Below are positions 54,051 through 64,000 of a DNA stretch of 64,000 bases, one piece after another. The translations under genes and the position numbers were made by a program. Numbering within the stretch: the first letter of the stretch is position 1; every line of letters begins with the position of its first letter. Below the pieces are notes generated by a model. That model searched no databases and had not been told where the DNA came from. It worked only from the letters and a program-made list of their open reading frames with translations. The DNA lies in contig NC_070567.1 of the NCBI RefSeq assembly GCF_026914185.1, positions 4,552,001-4,616,000 on the forward strand. Direction: 5' to 3'. This DNA is from Puccinia triticina (Eukaryota; Basidiomycota; Pucciniomycetes; Pucciniales; Pucciniaceae).

Positions 54051-54871
54051 CAACGGTGAAACTGATACAATACGTGTATTTGTATCTGTATTGGCGGTAC
54101 ATAGTTTTGGAAAAGTGTGTATTGTATCTGATATCAGACACATCACAAATACATGTATTTCAATACAATACAGCATGTATTTCCCCTGATAAATGCTGTA
54201 TTGTATTGTATTGGGCACCCAAATACACAGTTGTGGAAAACCATGTATTGTATCTGATACACCACGGGTGCACTAAAAGTTTTCTGATGGGGTCCAAAAA
54301 TAATCTACAGGTTTTTGGAAATATTTAGGGAGATTGTTGGGAGAATATATTTCCAGTCCCTTTGTAAATATTTCCTCCAATTTTTTTTTTTGAAATGAAA
54401 TATTTCCCACGATATCTAGGCAAAAGAAAATATTTCCTTGAACTTTATCCAAAAGTCACAGGAAATATTTTCTTTCCTCTGGAAGTTCAAGGAAATATTT
54501 CCTTGCACCTACAAAAGTCCCCAAAAATATTTTCCATGACTCTGGAAAGTTGAAATAAATATTTCCAGTAATTTTCACTCTTCATGCTGGGATAACTGGC
54601 CCAGTTCTCTCCCACAGAACACAACAGTTGGGTCTGATTGTGGTAAAAAACCTGCTGAAGTGCTGCAGGTTGCGCAGCTGCGACCATCTCCTTCCAAACG
54701 GAGTTTTGAATCGTGAGCCAAGCGCTCAGAGTCCTCCCGCTCCAGCAGTGCCCAAGAACTTCCATCTCCTTGCTTCTACCACCAGGTGATCTCTTTAGAG
54801 ATCCGCCTTGCATCTTTCCAATTTTCCATTGGGCAGTCGACCGGTCGGAACACTTATTCAATCGTGCGGCC

Positions 54872-55409
54872 CTAACTTAACACAAGTCCCCCCTGGTGGG
54901 AGCGCTGTGGCTGGCGGCGAAGCCGCCCCTCCCGCAGGGAGGGACTTGTGCATTATCCCAAATTTTACGCGGGAGCAGAAAGTTCATTTGGCTGAGAGGT
55001 TTTTAAAAAATTTATAGCTCCTCCCCCAGCCTCTCCACCAATATGCCCTATCTGTACCCTATGCTACTTTTCTTTCTCTACATTTTGGTCTACTCAGATT
55101 TTTTCTATCTCAATCTGTTGACCTTTTCAAAAGATCAAAAATGCACAAGTCTTCCAAATGAGGCTCCACTTGTTTGGGACTCCAGGAGTTGTTTTTCTGG
55201 CTACAAGATAGATAAGTGGCTCAAATTCCTTGCAAGAACAGAACCTACAGCTCTGTGTATTCAGTTTTTCTATATTGGTTGGGATTTTTAGTGTAGCAGA
55301 TCCTTTCTGCTCCTGCTTAAATCAAGACATAACTCATAAGCCTCTCCTGCGGAGAGCCCTCCGGGCGGGGTTCCCCGGACCCTCCGTTCAAGAGGCTTAG
55401 TTAAGCTAG
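54872..55409. mobile_element. hAT-like MITE, CTAGCTTAAC family, copy 2
   Basis: A perfect 8-bp duplication, gtgcggcc, at 54864-54871 and 55410-55417. The ends are CTAACTTAAC and the complement of CTAGCTTAAC. It is 538 bp, inverted relative to copy 1 at 48079-49080. Confidence 0.9.
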
Positions 55410-55629
55410 GTGCGGCCCACACACAGCAATCTCCTCTCCGTCTCCGGCGGCGGCTACTGGCCTGCGCCCCTTGCGCTCCTCAGAAGCCGGCTACTCGCCT
55501 CCTCCTCATTCTCCATACCATCAGACACACTGACTGTCACTTACTTAGTAAGTCCCCCAAACACACCCACCCACCCACAGAGAGAGAGAGATTGCTCTTG
55601 ACAAAGACGACGGGACTGATCACGCTCAT

Positions 55630-56269
55630 ATGGCGTGGTTGCAGCGCTTGGAGGCGATCCGATTCTACGCCGGCCCGTCTCTGAAAAACAAGCGCATCTC
55701 GCAATGGTCAATCATCGACAACCAGCTCGAGTTCCTCCGCCGCCAGGAGCCCATCTACCAACAAGCGTGCGTCCCCCACCCAAACCCGCCCTCTTCTCTC
55801 TCTGTGTGTGTCTACTAACCTCGCCCTACGGTTGGGTCCGGTCTGCAGGTTTTTCGGCCTGATGGTCGAGAAAGATAGCGAGCTGTTCGGCTCCGGCCAG
55901 GCTTACTTTAGGGACTTGGAAACCAACGTCGATTGGGAGATGCCCATCGACAACAACGCGCTGAACACCTCCACAAATCCTCATAACCCTGCACCCAATC
56001 TAAACATATGCATATCTCATCCGTGCTTCTCTCTGTTGACTGTCATATATAAAGTTCAATCAATATCATGCACCCTCCCTGAACACTTCCGCCAACGGAA
56101 CGTGTCAAGCATCAAGTCCTCCCCTTCCTTTGGGTCCATCTGCTCGGCCTACCAATTGCCCGCGCTTCTGGTGGTGGTAGCAGCCCTCCATTTTACTTTC
56201 TGCCTGATTTGTCTTTCTTGTTGTAATCTCACCTCCCTGAAAACTGCCGCAAAATATTTTATGCAATAA
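55630..56269 (+). CDS. Short gene or captured gene fragment, unknown
   Basis: Exon 1 (55630-55766) starts MAWLQRLEAIRFYAGPSLKN. An 82-bp intron with a GTGCGT donor, a textbook ctaac branch site (55814-55818) and a CAG acceptor leads to exon 2 from 55849 (FFGLMVEKDSELFGSGQAYF, DLETNVDWEMPIDNNALNTS). The first 90 residues look like real, host-type protein. After about 55990 the frame runs on to 56269 through AT-rich DNA with a hydrophobic stretch, which looks like read-through. It lies inside a TIR element, so it may be the 5' part of a host gene carried by a transposon. I do not recognise the family. Confidence 0.5.
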
Positions 56270-56790
56270 ATTTGGTTCTCTTGAATATCTTGTGCAACAA
56301 AATATGGATATCAGAATATTTCCCACAATAAAAAGGGTTTATCAGAATATTTTGTGCGATAAAATTTGGTTAACAAAATATTTTGCCGGATATATGGTGG
56401 GATTGGAGATATTTTCCCAAATATTTTGGATTTTTCATCAAGAATATCTTCAAAAAGATTGTAAAAACCACTCTGAGTGGTTTCTGAGATATTTTCAAAA
56501 TATTTTGGGGGAAATATCCCGGAGAATATTTCCTAAATTTATGCAACATATTTCAGAAACCACTCAAAGTGGTTTCTGAGATATTCTCAAAATATCCCAA
56601 ACGCGGATGCTGTGACTCGTTCCTGGCAACGTCCGTTCTGAATGAACTGGAAAATATTTCCAAGCTGGATTCAATCCGGCTTTGGAATATCTTTTTTCAC
56701 CTGTGGTGTAACCAATGCATCCAAAACACATCTATTTCAATACAATACACACACAATACTGATACTTGTAAAGTATCAGTTTCACCGTTG

Positions 56791-57632
56791 GCTCTGGTCA
56801 TGCTTGTTATATAATCTGCTGAGTTAGCACCACCACAGGAGGCTGTGGCAATCAAGATACTTGCAGGCATATTTTACTCTGTAACCATCAAACACATCAA
56901 TTCTTGCAGCAGTGCAATAGGGGGTTTCAAACATGGTGCAGGTCCCAGTTCAGGAAACCCAATCCAGGAAAACAAAGTTCCTGCATGTTTTTTGGGTAAA
57001 ATTGGGTCCATGTATGCAGGGTGTCTTGCAGTTGCACCAATTTCCTGAATTTGGTGTTTCTGAAACAGGACCTGCAGCATGTTTGAAACCCCCTAATTCA
57101 TGCTTAGTCATACAGATTGCACAAAGTACTCCTTCCCAAGTACTCAGCACCTGCAGGATAGTACTTTCAGGCTTACAAGTACTCATCTACAAGTGCCAGG
57201 TGCAGGTGCCAGGATCTTGGGCTGAACAACAGGCAAGTATTGGGTAGAAGTACTTGCCATACATCTGTGACCCACAGGTTTTCTGTTTGCAGCACATTGT
57301 TACTGTTGGATTACATGTGATACAACAATACAACAACTTCTGTGCTGCAAGTCAAATGGACCTCTGAGGCTCTGGCTGGAGGAATTCCAATGATTGCACA
57401 GCTCTGACTGGGGGAATGCCTCCAATCACAGGTTGCCTCCTCCATTGTAGGGATTCCTCCTGTCAAAAAGGTGTGCTGCCTCTTTGAATGGAGGAATCCC
57501 TCTGGCTGAGGTGGCATACCCCCTTGGCTGGAGTGATTCCTGTTGAAGAGCGAGGTACATCTCTTTGACCAGAGGAATACCTCTGGTCAAGTAGGCGTAC
57601 ATACCTCTTTGAGCAAAGGAATACCTGCGGTC
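56791..57632. other. Repeat-derived spacer
   Basis: 56930-57080 has inverted gggtttcaaacatg / catgtttgaaacccc blocks, and 57340-57630 has diverged units around gaggaattcctcc. No gene. Confidence 0.45.
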
Positions 57633-58385
57633 AACACCGCAAGCGCTGCGCTACACGCAGCGGGTTTGGGCCCGCTTCACAAGCACTTTTAATAGCGGGT
57701 GGACCGCTACGCTTTTTGCTAATGGTTCTGTGAGAATAAACTCACTTATTTTATGCAGCCCGTAGCGGTTTTTTTGCTACGCTGGCCGCTAAAATAGCGG
57801 GAAGCTGCTTCGCTGAGTGCTAAATAGCGGGAAAACCGCTGAAATAGCGAGTTATGCTCGCTAAACGCGCTGAGCGCTGGAAAAGCGGAAACAATGCTGC
57901 TCTGGGCGCTGAAAAGTGGAAATTTTTGCTGATCTCACTCTTCAGCACACCAAGGCGCAGGCGTGCTGGACCCCATCCACAGCAAAGAGGGTCTTGGCTC
58001 CCAATAGCGCTGCGGCACAGTGCAATATGAGCACTATTTTCAGCGGAAATTTGCTTAAAGCATAGCAAGAAGCAAGTTCAGCGGCCAAAAGCGTAGCGTC
58101 TTAGTGCGCTATTCGCGCTATTTTGGCGAAAAGCCGCTAACAGCATTAAAAAAGAGGCTCCAGCCGCTATACCGCTTTCGCTGCGCTAATTCGTAGCAAA
58201 AGCGGGACAAAATTGCTGCGCTACGCGGAGGTCTTATTTGGCGTAGTGGTATTTTTGCTGTGCTACCACTGTAAATAGCGGTTCCCTGCTAACGCTATTG
58301 CTAATTGGCCCTGGATATAGCGGGTAGCTGCTGCGCTGCGCTGATTTGCTGCTTTTTGTAGTGTAGCACAGCGCTTAGGGTGTTG
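57633..58385. mobile_element. hAT-like MITE built of agcg-rich palindromes
   Basis: The ends AACACCGCAAGCGCTGCGC and the near complement of CAACACCCTAAGCGCTGTGC are flanked by ctgcggtc (57625-57632) and ctgtggtc (58386-58393), 7 of 8 matching. The interior is dense with tagcgg/ccgcta and gcgctgcgct units. A shorter relative is at 59466-59807. Confidence 0.72.
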
Positions 58386-58393
58386 CTGTGGTC

Positions 58394-59175
58394 AAGGAGG
58401 TGTACATACCTCTCAATTCCTCCTGTTGGATTTATGTACAACTCTTCCACCGGAGGAATCCTTGTGTTCAATGAGGCTTACACACCTCTGACTGTAGGAA
58501 TTAATCCCTCCTGTCGGATTTCTGTACACCTTGTTTACCAGAGTAATCCCTCCTGTCAAAGAGGTGAGTCCACTAGGGAGCTGGATATGTGAGATATGTG
58601 ACCAGCTTGCCCGGAGGATCTACCTTGCCAAGCTGGATAAGCTCGCCAAGACAAGGGATCACTCCTAAGAGGCCCTCTCAGCCAAGCAGGCCGGGAAGAT
58701 GCCTCTTGGCCAGCTGACATGCCAGTCTGCTGGGATGACTCCTACCAGTGAGCTGGATACATATGAATCTTGCTTGCCTGCCAAGAGGAATTTCCCCAGT
58801 GAATGTATCCAGCTTGGTGAGGGAGGTCCTCCTGGCGGGCTGGAGACCTCCCTTGCCAAGCTGGATATCACCAGGGGAGATTTTGACGCACTCTCCAGAG
58901 AGTGCCATACTGTACCCTTTTTACGTAACTGTGCTGGATGCCTTGGATGAAAGTAGTGTAAGAATTAATGAAAAATTCTGAAACTGATCCTGGATTCATG
59001 CATAAACCATCCAGAAGTCATGCAGAAGTCAACTGGAAAACAACTGGAATGATGTTGAAACCACTAAGACACAATGGCCACAATCAAATCATAATTCAAT
59101 TTGAACTGTTTGTTAATTGAGATGAATTATTGGGGTTCAATTCATGTTATTTATATGCGCATGAAGTTGGTCATT
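58394..59175. other. Repeat-derived spacer
   Basis: Diverged palindromic units of the tacacacctc/ggaggaat and ccagcttgg/ccaagctgg types up to about 58880, then AT-rich DNA. No gene. Confidence 0.45.
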
Positions 59176-59326
59176 GGAGGACTTCCCGTCATTTTTGAAT
59201 AAATCTGGAATTTCAGATTTTGCAGGGAAATTTGGAATTTGGGACTCTTTGGGGACCTAGATTTCCCTGCAAAATCTGAAATCTGGCGGCTCAGATCTGA
59301 CTTTCCAGATTGACAGGAAGTCCTCC
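59176..59326. mobile_element. Small MITE, copy 2, 151 bp
   Basis: Ends GGAGGACTTCC and GGAAGTCCTCC with att on both sides (59173-59175, 59327-59329). It shares its interior with 43701-43865. Confidence 0.8.
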
Positions 59327-59465
59327 ATTGTTTTCACTTTGCTAATGTAACTGTCATGTGCCCGTGTGTAAGTTTGTTACAAATTGCAGGTTGGGCCTCC
59401 CGCAGATCAACAACATTTACACCCCTGTTAGAATGATGTGGAAGGCCCATCTGAATTGCAATGTA

Positions 59466-59807
59466 GTAACCGCTGCACTGCGCTAGAAAAAGCGTAAATT
59501 TAGCAGGGTACTGCTTCATCCTGAGGGGTGGCAGCATTAGCGCAAATCCGCTACGCCATTATTGTGTTTTGAATTTCTTTTAACATGATTTAAAACTGTT
59601 TTTGAAAACCGGTGCACTACTGCTGAAGCGCAGCAATTCAGCGCTATGTGGGTGCTTTTTTTAGCGCGCTACAAACCACCGTTTTTTCCTGGGAAAACAA
59701 AAAGCGGTTAGCGCAGCAATATGACTGCTGCGCGTAGCGGCTAGCGCAGCGGCACAAAGACCGCTGCGCTAACCGCTTCGCTACGCTAAACGCAGCGCAG
59801 CGGTTAC
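59466..59807. mobile_element. Element with gtaaccgctgc ends
   Basis: Left end GTAACCGCTGCACTGCGCT and right end complementary to GTAACCGCTGCGCTGCG. The interior resembles the agcg-rich MITE at 57633-58385. The flanks share caatgt, but not in a clean duplication, so borders are tentative. Confidence 0.5.
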
Positions 59808-60420
59808 AATGTTGTGAATTGGCATATTTCCCTAAAGAAGGCCGGTATCATCTAGAATTGAGCCAAATAAGGATGAAAGTAGGGTGAAAATATTAGTCAA
59901 GTCAAGCTTGGAGGTGTGTGGTCCCAGATTTCAGATAGACATCCTGGCTACTTAGCATGTATAAGCTTGTGAGCTGTTTTTGTGTTTGTTTGTTTTCCAA
60001 TGTCTCCATGCACATGCATGTGAGTTTTTTTCCACTTTGCCAATGTCACCTTTGTGCACGCGCGTACATTAGGGTGACACATCACTGGAGGGGCCTTTCA
60101 CAGCTCCATGACAAGTAAAAACTGGTCAGAAAGCCATGAAATCCCCCGCAAGTCACATTGACGTTGTTTAGAACCCCTTTGACATAGAGAAATTTATCAA
60201 CAGAAATTCACCATAAATGAGTAATAATTGGGCATTGATTAACTATGATTTCATGACAGATTTTAATTAAGTTATCCTTAGAAAATTAAATGGTTCTATA
60301 CAAAATTGCATAAGGTCCTGTGATAATTCCACATCACTTCTGACACACTATTCCTAATCCACATCTGACTCACATCAGACCCAGAAAAACATAAAATTAG
60401 ATTCTGGCAACCTCTGGAGA
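59808..60420. other. Gene-free spacer
   Basis: AT-rich sequence with no open frame or repeat border that I can support. Confidence 0.5.
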
Positions 60421-60539
60421 GTGCATCAAAGTCTCCCCTGGTGTATATATATATATACACAGCTTGCCAAGAAGACTGCTCTCAGAGAGTTGGATACTTA
60501 TGTATACAGCTTGCCAAAGGGGAGTCCTCCCAGCAAGCT

Positions 60540-60677
60540 GGATACTATGTATCCAGCTCACTGGGAGGAGTCCTCTCAGCAAGCTGGATACTATGTATCC
60601 AGCTCACTGGGAGGAGTCCTCTCAGCAAGCTGGATACTATGTATCCAGCTCACTGGGAGGAGTCCTCTCAGCAAGCT

Positions 60678-60714
<37 letters not shown>

Positions 60715-60718
60715 TATA
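60540..60718. repeat. 46-bp minisatellite (3 units) and TA microsatellite
   Basis: Three identical 46-base units starting ggatactatgtatccagctc (60540-60677), each with a ggatac...gtatcc palindrome, run directly into a (TA)n tract of about 38 bases. An earlier diverged unit lies just upstream. Confidence 0.9.
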
Positions 60719-60849
60719 TCCAGCTTGGCAAGGAATGTTGTTTCTCATGTCCACCCTCAGGTTTGGGTGAACCTGAGGGTGGAAATGGACCTTTGTGACA
60801 TTGCACAACTATGTCACAGGTGCAAATGTTTCATCTCAGGGGGTCTGCC

Positions 60850-62040
60850 TCAGTGCCTCTGATGGCCAAGTTGTACCAGCCATCACAAGGAGTTCAGACT
60901 GCCCTTGATGGCCAAGATGTGCCAACCACTGAAGGGAGTGTGTACTCCCTTGAACCCTTCAATGGCTGGTATTCCTACGGCTTGGCCATCAGAGGCAGAC
61001 TCTCTTTGACAGCCGGGTTGTACCATCCATTGAAGGGCGTATGCACTCTTTTTGATGGCTGGTGAAACTTGGCCATCCAAGGGCTTCAATGGCCGAGTTG
61101 CACCAGCCATTGAACAGGATGTGTACTCCCTTCAATTGCCAGTACAACCCTGCCCTTGATTATCTGATAGCCAAGTTTTACCAGCAATTGCAAGGAGTTC
61201 AGACTCCCTTTGATGGCTGAGCAGTACCCGCCTTTGAAGGGAGTACACACTCACTTCAATGGTTGGCACATCTTGGCCATCTAAGGGAGCATGGTATCAA
61301 TGGTGCAACAAATGCAATACATGTATTGTATAGGCATATACATTGTATTGTATTTATTTTGGAATACAAAATGTCTTGGTGTATTTGAATTGCATTGGTC
61401 ACCCAATCCAATACAACACATTTCAAAAAAAAAATGTATTGACCATGCCAATCCACAAAATATTACATTTGGGGAGGGCAATACATTATTCAAAAAATAC
61501 ATTGTATTGTATTAGATAAAAAATATAATACAAATACTATGTATATGCTATACAAAACAAAACAATACATGCCATCTACAAATAAATGTATAGTATTTGT
61601 TGCACCGTTGATGTTATTGGCCATCAAGGAAAATGTGTACTTGTCTCAATTGCCCGTACAACTTGGCTATAACAGGGAGTGCATACCCTCTTTGATGATT
61701 GGTCTAACCCGGCCATCAAAGGCAGCACACAGTCCCTTTAATGGCTGAGTTGTACCAGCCATCAAAGGGGATGTGTACTCCCTCTGATTGCGGGGTTAGA
61801 CCCACCATCTAAGGGGGTACACACTCCCTTGGATGATTGGCACAACTTGACCATTGAAGGGAGATTCCCTTTGAAAGCCAAATTGTACCAGCCATCAAAG
61901 GGAGCAAGCACACCCTTCAATGGCTGGTACAGCTTGAATGTTGAAGGGAGTGTGTACTCCTCTCAAGGATTGTACCAGCCATTGGGAACCTCCCTTCAAT
62001 GGCCGGTGCAACCTGGCTGTTGAAGGAGTTTCCCTGTGAT
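60850..62040. repeat. Diverged tandem units of the gatggccaagttg/ccagccatc type
   Basis: Many units of roughly 40-50 bases (tggccaagttgtaccagccat, agggagtgtgtactccctt) in alternating orientation, heavily diverged. They are interrupted by a MITE at 61298-61610. Confidence 0.65.
61298..61610. mobile_element. CAACGGTG-family MITE, 313 bp
   Basis: The ends CAATGGTGCAACAAATGC and the near complement of CAACGGTGCAACAAATAC are flanked by atggtat (61291-61297) and atgttat (61611-61617), 6 of 7 matching. The interior is rich in aatacattgtattg palindromes. Confidence 0.75.
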
Positions 62041-62971
62041 AGCCGAGGTGGGTGATGAGGTTATACATCCTTGTTGCCAAAACACTTACTTCTACCCTCT
62101 GAAGGCTTGAGCAGCTGTCATCTTGTCCACTGCAAGGTTTGGTCAAACATTGTGGCGGACAAGGGTGCAGGTTGGCCCTTATTTTTGAGCATTTATCAAG
62201 GCACACCCCTTTATGTGGGCACAACCACACACACACCCTTCAAAAAAGGTTGACTGGCCTGCCTGAAAGGAATCCCTCCAAAGGGGCAATTCACCCTTCC
62301 ATCTCAAAACTGTTGCATCTGGTTTCCTGCCCACCTATGACCTTGGAGTTGTAGCAGGGAGTGAATTGGGACAAAATCCCAACTTACACAATATTAGACT
62401 GTTTTTTGGTCAACAAAAAATAAGCATTTTTACTTCACGATAATTGACAGAAGGTCTCTGTTGCAAGCATTAGATTTCCCATAAAATCAAATCTGGCAGG
62501 TGCTTGTAACACTGTGACCCCGCGCCCTGCGGACTCACAGATTGTGACCCCGCATCTTGCGAGCTTGCAGGAACAATCACAAGGAAGTCACGGAACCTTT
62601 TAAAAAAATAATCAAGGATAGAATTCTGAAAATTAAAAATTTTGTTCATATAGTCTATTGATTTACCTCTAAAGTTTTGTGACTTTTTTGAACCTCCCCC
62701 TGGTTGGATACACTAACAATCAACCGCTGACCAGGAAGACTCAGACATACCATCTGAAATAACCAGTTTGCCCAGGATCATAACAGTGGCTAATCAGCAC
62801 AGATATTGGAGTGATGAGAGGAAGGAGAGTGGTGGGGATGACTTGAGAGATATGTAAGTGTGGGGATGCGACTGCTGTGCTTGCTGCGTCTCCCCTGGGT
62901 GCGGCGCATGAGCTCCGATATGGCTGGACCCAGCTGCGGCCATCGCCCACCAAGAAAAGCCCTGCGCCAAA
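62041..62971. other. Upstream region of COX15
   Basis: It goes from repeat-derived DNA to unique sequence near 62700. It presumably holds the COX15 promoter. I see no second gene. Confidence 0.5.
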
Positions 62972-63959
62972 ATGTCCAGTTTCCTACTTCCATCGACACT
63001 CGCCTCAGTCTCACGAAGGATTCTCACCAGCACCTCCAAGCCCAGGCCATTCTCAACCCTCAATCCCCATCGCCATCGTTTCCCAGCCTTCACATCCAAC
63101 CCTCTTCCCCAACGAGCCCCTTCTATCTCGCTCTCCCAGCATACCAGACCCTCCGGCCCTCCGACTCTCCGCGACCGATGCCGGCTAGCATTCTCTCGGG
63201 CGAACTCCAGTCTATCCACGAACCCAGCGCTCCTCCTGTCCCCGCCGATCATCTCGAAACATCTTCTCTTCGTCGCCGGACTCGTCTTCACGATCGTCGT
63301 CGTCGGAGGCTACACTCGGCTGACCGAATCAGGCCTATCTATCACCGAATGGAACCTCGTCAGCGGCATCCTCCCGCCGTTGAACGCCGAGGACTGGGAG
63401 AAGGAATTCGCAAAGTACCGGGCCACACCTGAATTCAAGCTGCTGAACCATGCGATCGGGATAGAAGAGTTCAAGAAGATTTTCTTTTGGGAATGGGCGC
63501 ACCGAATCATGGGCCGACTCATCGGGCTGAGTTTCCTCCTGCCCATCCCGATCTTCATCCGCTTCGGTTGGATCAGAACGAAGAAGACGGGATGGTCTCT
63601 GGCGGGTATCGGTAGCTTGATCGGCTTACAAGGTGGCCTGGGCTGGTACATGGTCCAAAGCGGCTTGGATCAGAAAGAACTTGATCAGAGAGATGGTGTC
63701 CCCCGGGTCTCTCAGTATCGTCTGGCCGCCCATCTTCTCATGGCTTTCACCGTATATTCCGCTTGTATCAGACTCGCAGGCGGCCTCTGGCGTGATTGGA
63801 AAGTCGCCGTCCTTGATCGCCCTCTCTTCCATCACCTCAATCGTCTCCAGATTTCTTCTGCAATCGAGTCTATTCAACTCCTCAATGATAAGCTTCCCAC
63901 TCGAGCTCGTTTCTTCATCGGCTCTCTCACTGGTCTCATCTTCCTAACCGCTGGATCTG
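62972..63959 (+). CDS. COX15: Heme A synthase, 5' part (cut by the window edge)
   Basis: Cox15 oxidises heme O to heme A in the inner mitochondrial membrane for cytochrome c oxidase. The ATG at 62972 starts a Ser/Arg-rich, acid-poor presequence (MSSFLLPSTLASVSRRIL) fit for mitochondrial import. Membrane segments and signatures follow in family order: HLLFVAGLVFTIVVVGGYTRL, ESGLSITEWNLVSG, FFWEWAHRIMGR with a heme-ligand His, GLQGGLGWYMVQSGL and SQYRLAAHL. At 63960 a GTCAGT donor begins an intron in the SG codon just before the usual AFVAGLDAG block; the frame that continues to 64000 is intron read-through. The 329 codons seen are about two thirds of a typical fungal Cox15. No break is visible, so this is a normal host gene. 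Confidence 0.93.
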
Positions 63960-64000
63960 GTCAGTTTCAATCGCGCTCAACATGGAAGAGAATCTTCTGA

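Larger units (their letters stand above)
54051..56790. mobile_element. TIR element of the CAACGGTG family, 2.7 kb
   Basis: Perfect 18-bp inverted ends, caacggtgaaactgatac (54051-54068) and its complement (56773-56790), flanked by gctctag (54044-54050) and gctctgg (56791-56797), 6 of 7 matching. Inside both ends lie clusters of ggaaatatttcc-type palindromes (54300-54570 and 56270-56690). The interior holds a separate MITE (54872-55409) and a gene-like fragment (55630-56269). No transposase is seen, so it is non-autonomous. A 313-bp element with the same CAAYGGTG ends is at 61298-61610. Confidence 0.72.

Noticed and set aside
48079..55409. One large 7.3-kb transposon bounded by the inverted CTAGCTTAAC sequences
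   Set aside because: Each side has its own second end and its own target duplication, so these are two separate MITE copies.

Overview
The window looks like repeat-rich, accessory DNA of a basidiomycete, most probably a rust fungus (Pucciniales, Puccinia-like). The basis is inference: short GT-AG introns, fungal host genes (COX15, a NOP12/RBM34-like RRM protein, a GAF-domain protein), and a dense mix of hAT, Tc1/mariner, MULE, PIF-like, Gypsy, Copia and LINE sequences. Only about five host-type genes are visible. Most of the 64 kb is transposons inserted into transposons, and many of the borders can be read to the base from terminal inverted repeats (TIRs) and target-site duplications (TSDs).

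Layout. 592-3090: intact single-exon hAT. 3429-9792: a second hAT (TSD ttccacag), split by a 3.6 kb mariner-type element (3592-7208, TA target) that itself carries a MITE (5062-5910). 10110-10815: decayed SSK1-like response regulator. 11648-13214: NOP12/RBM34-like gene next to a LINE 3' end (13562-13981). 14911-15414: 18 x 28-bp hairpin minisatellite. 15874-16942: three-exon gene of unknown family. 19070-19851: solo LTR. 20319-25457: PIF-like element containing an intron-rich hAT (21109-25425) that contains a hAT MITE (22630-23332).

26810-41066: a MULE-type element with a perfect 9-bp TSD. Its degenerate gene joins a Cys/His zinc-finger transposase to a ubiquitin-specific-protease-like (USP) domain. 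A young Gypsy LTR retrotransposon (28605-37201) sits inside the USP exon. That retrotransposon is the most unusual object here. It has a primer site complementary to the whole 3' half of a tRNA-Tyr, two leader hairpins, a UGA in place of a zinc-knuckle cysteine, a UUUUUUA slippery heptamer followed by a strong stem (with an ATGA stop/start overlap) between pro and pol, and four homologous intron-like modules.

41076-64000: Copia remnants, several MITE families with readable TSDs, a four-exon gene of unknown family (46495-47575), a tRNA-like sequence inside a MITE, a four-exon GAF-domain gene (50874-53132), a 2.7 kb TIR element enclosing a short gene-like fragment (54051-56790), minisatellites, and the 5' part of COX15 (62972 to the window edge).

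The genes do not form a pathway. The coherent story is the order of insertion: old degenerate DNA transposons were hit by younger ones and by a Gypsy element whose LTRs still differ by only about three substitutions and one 16-bp indel.
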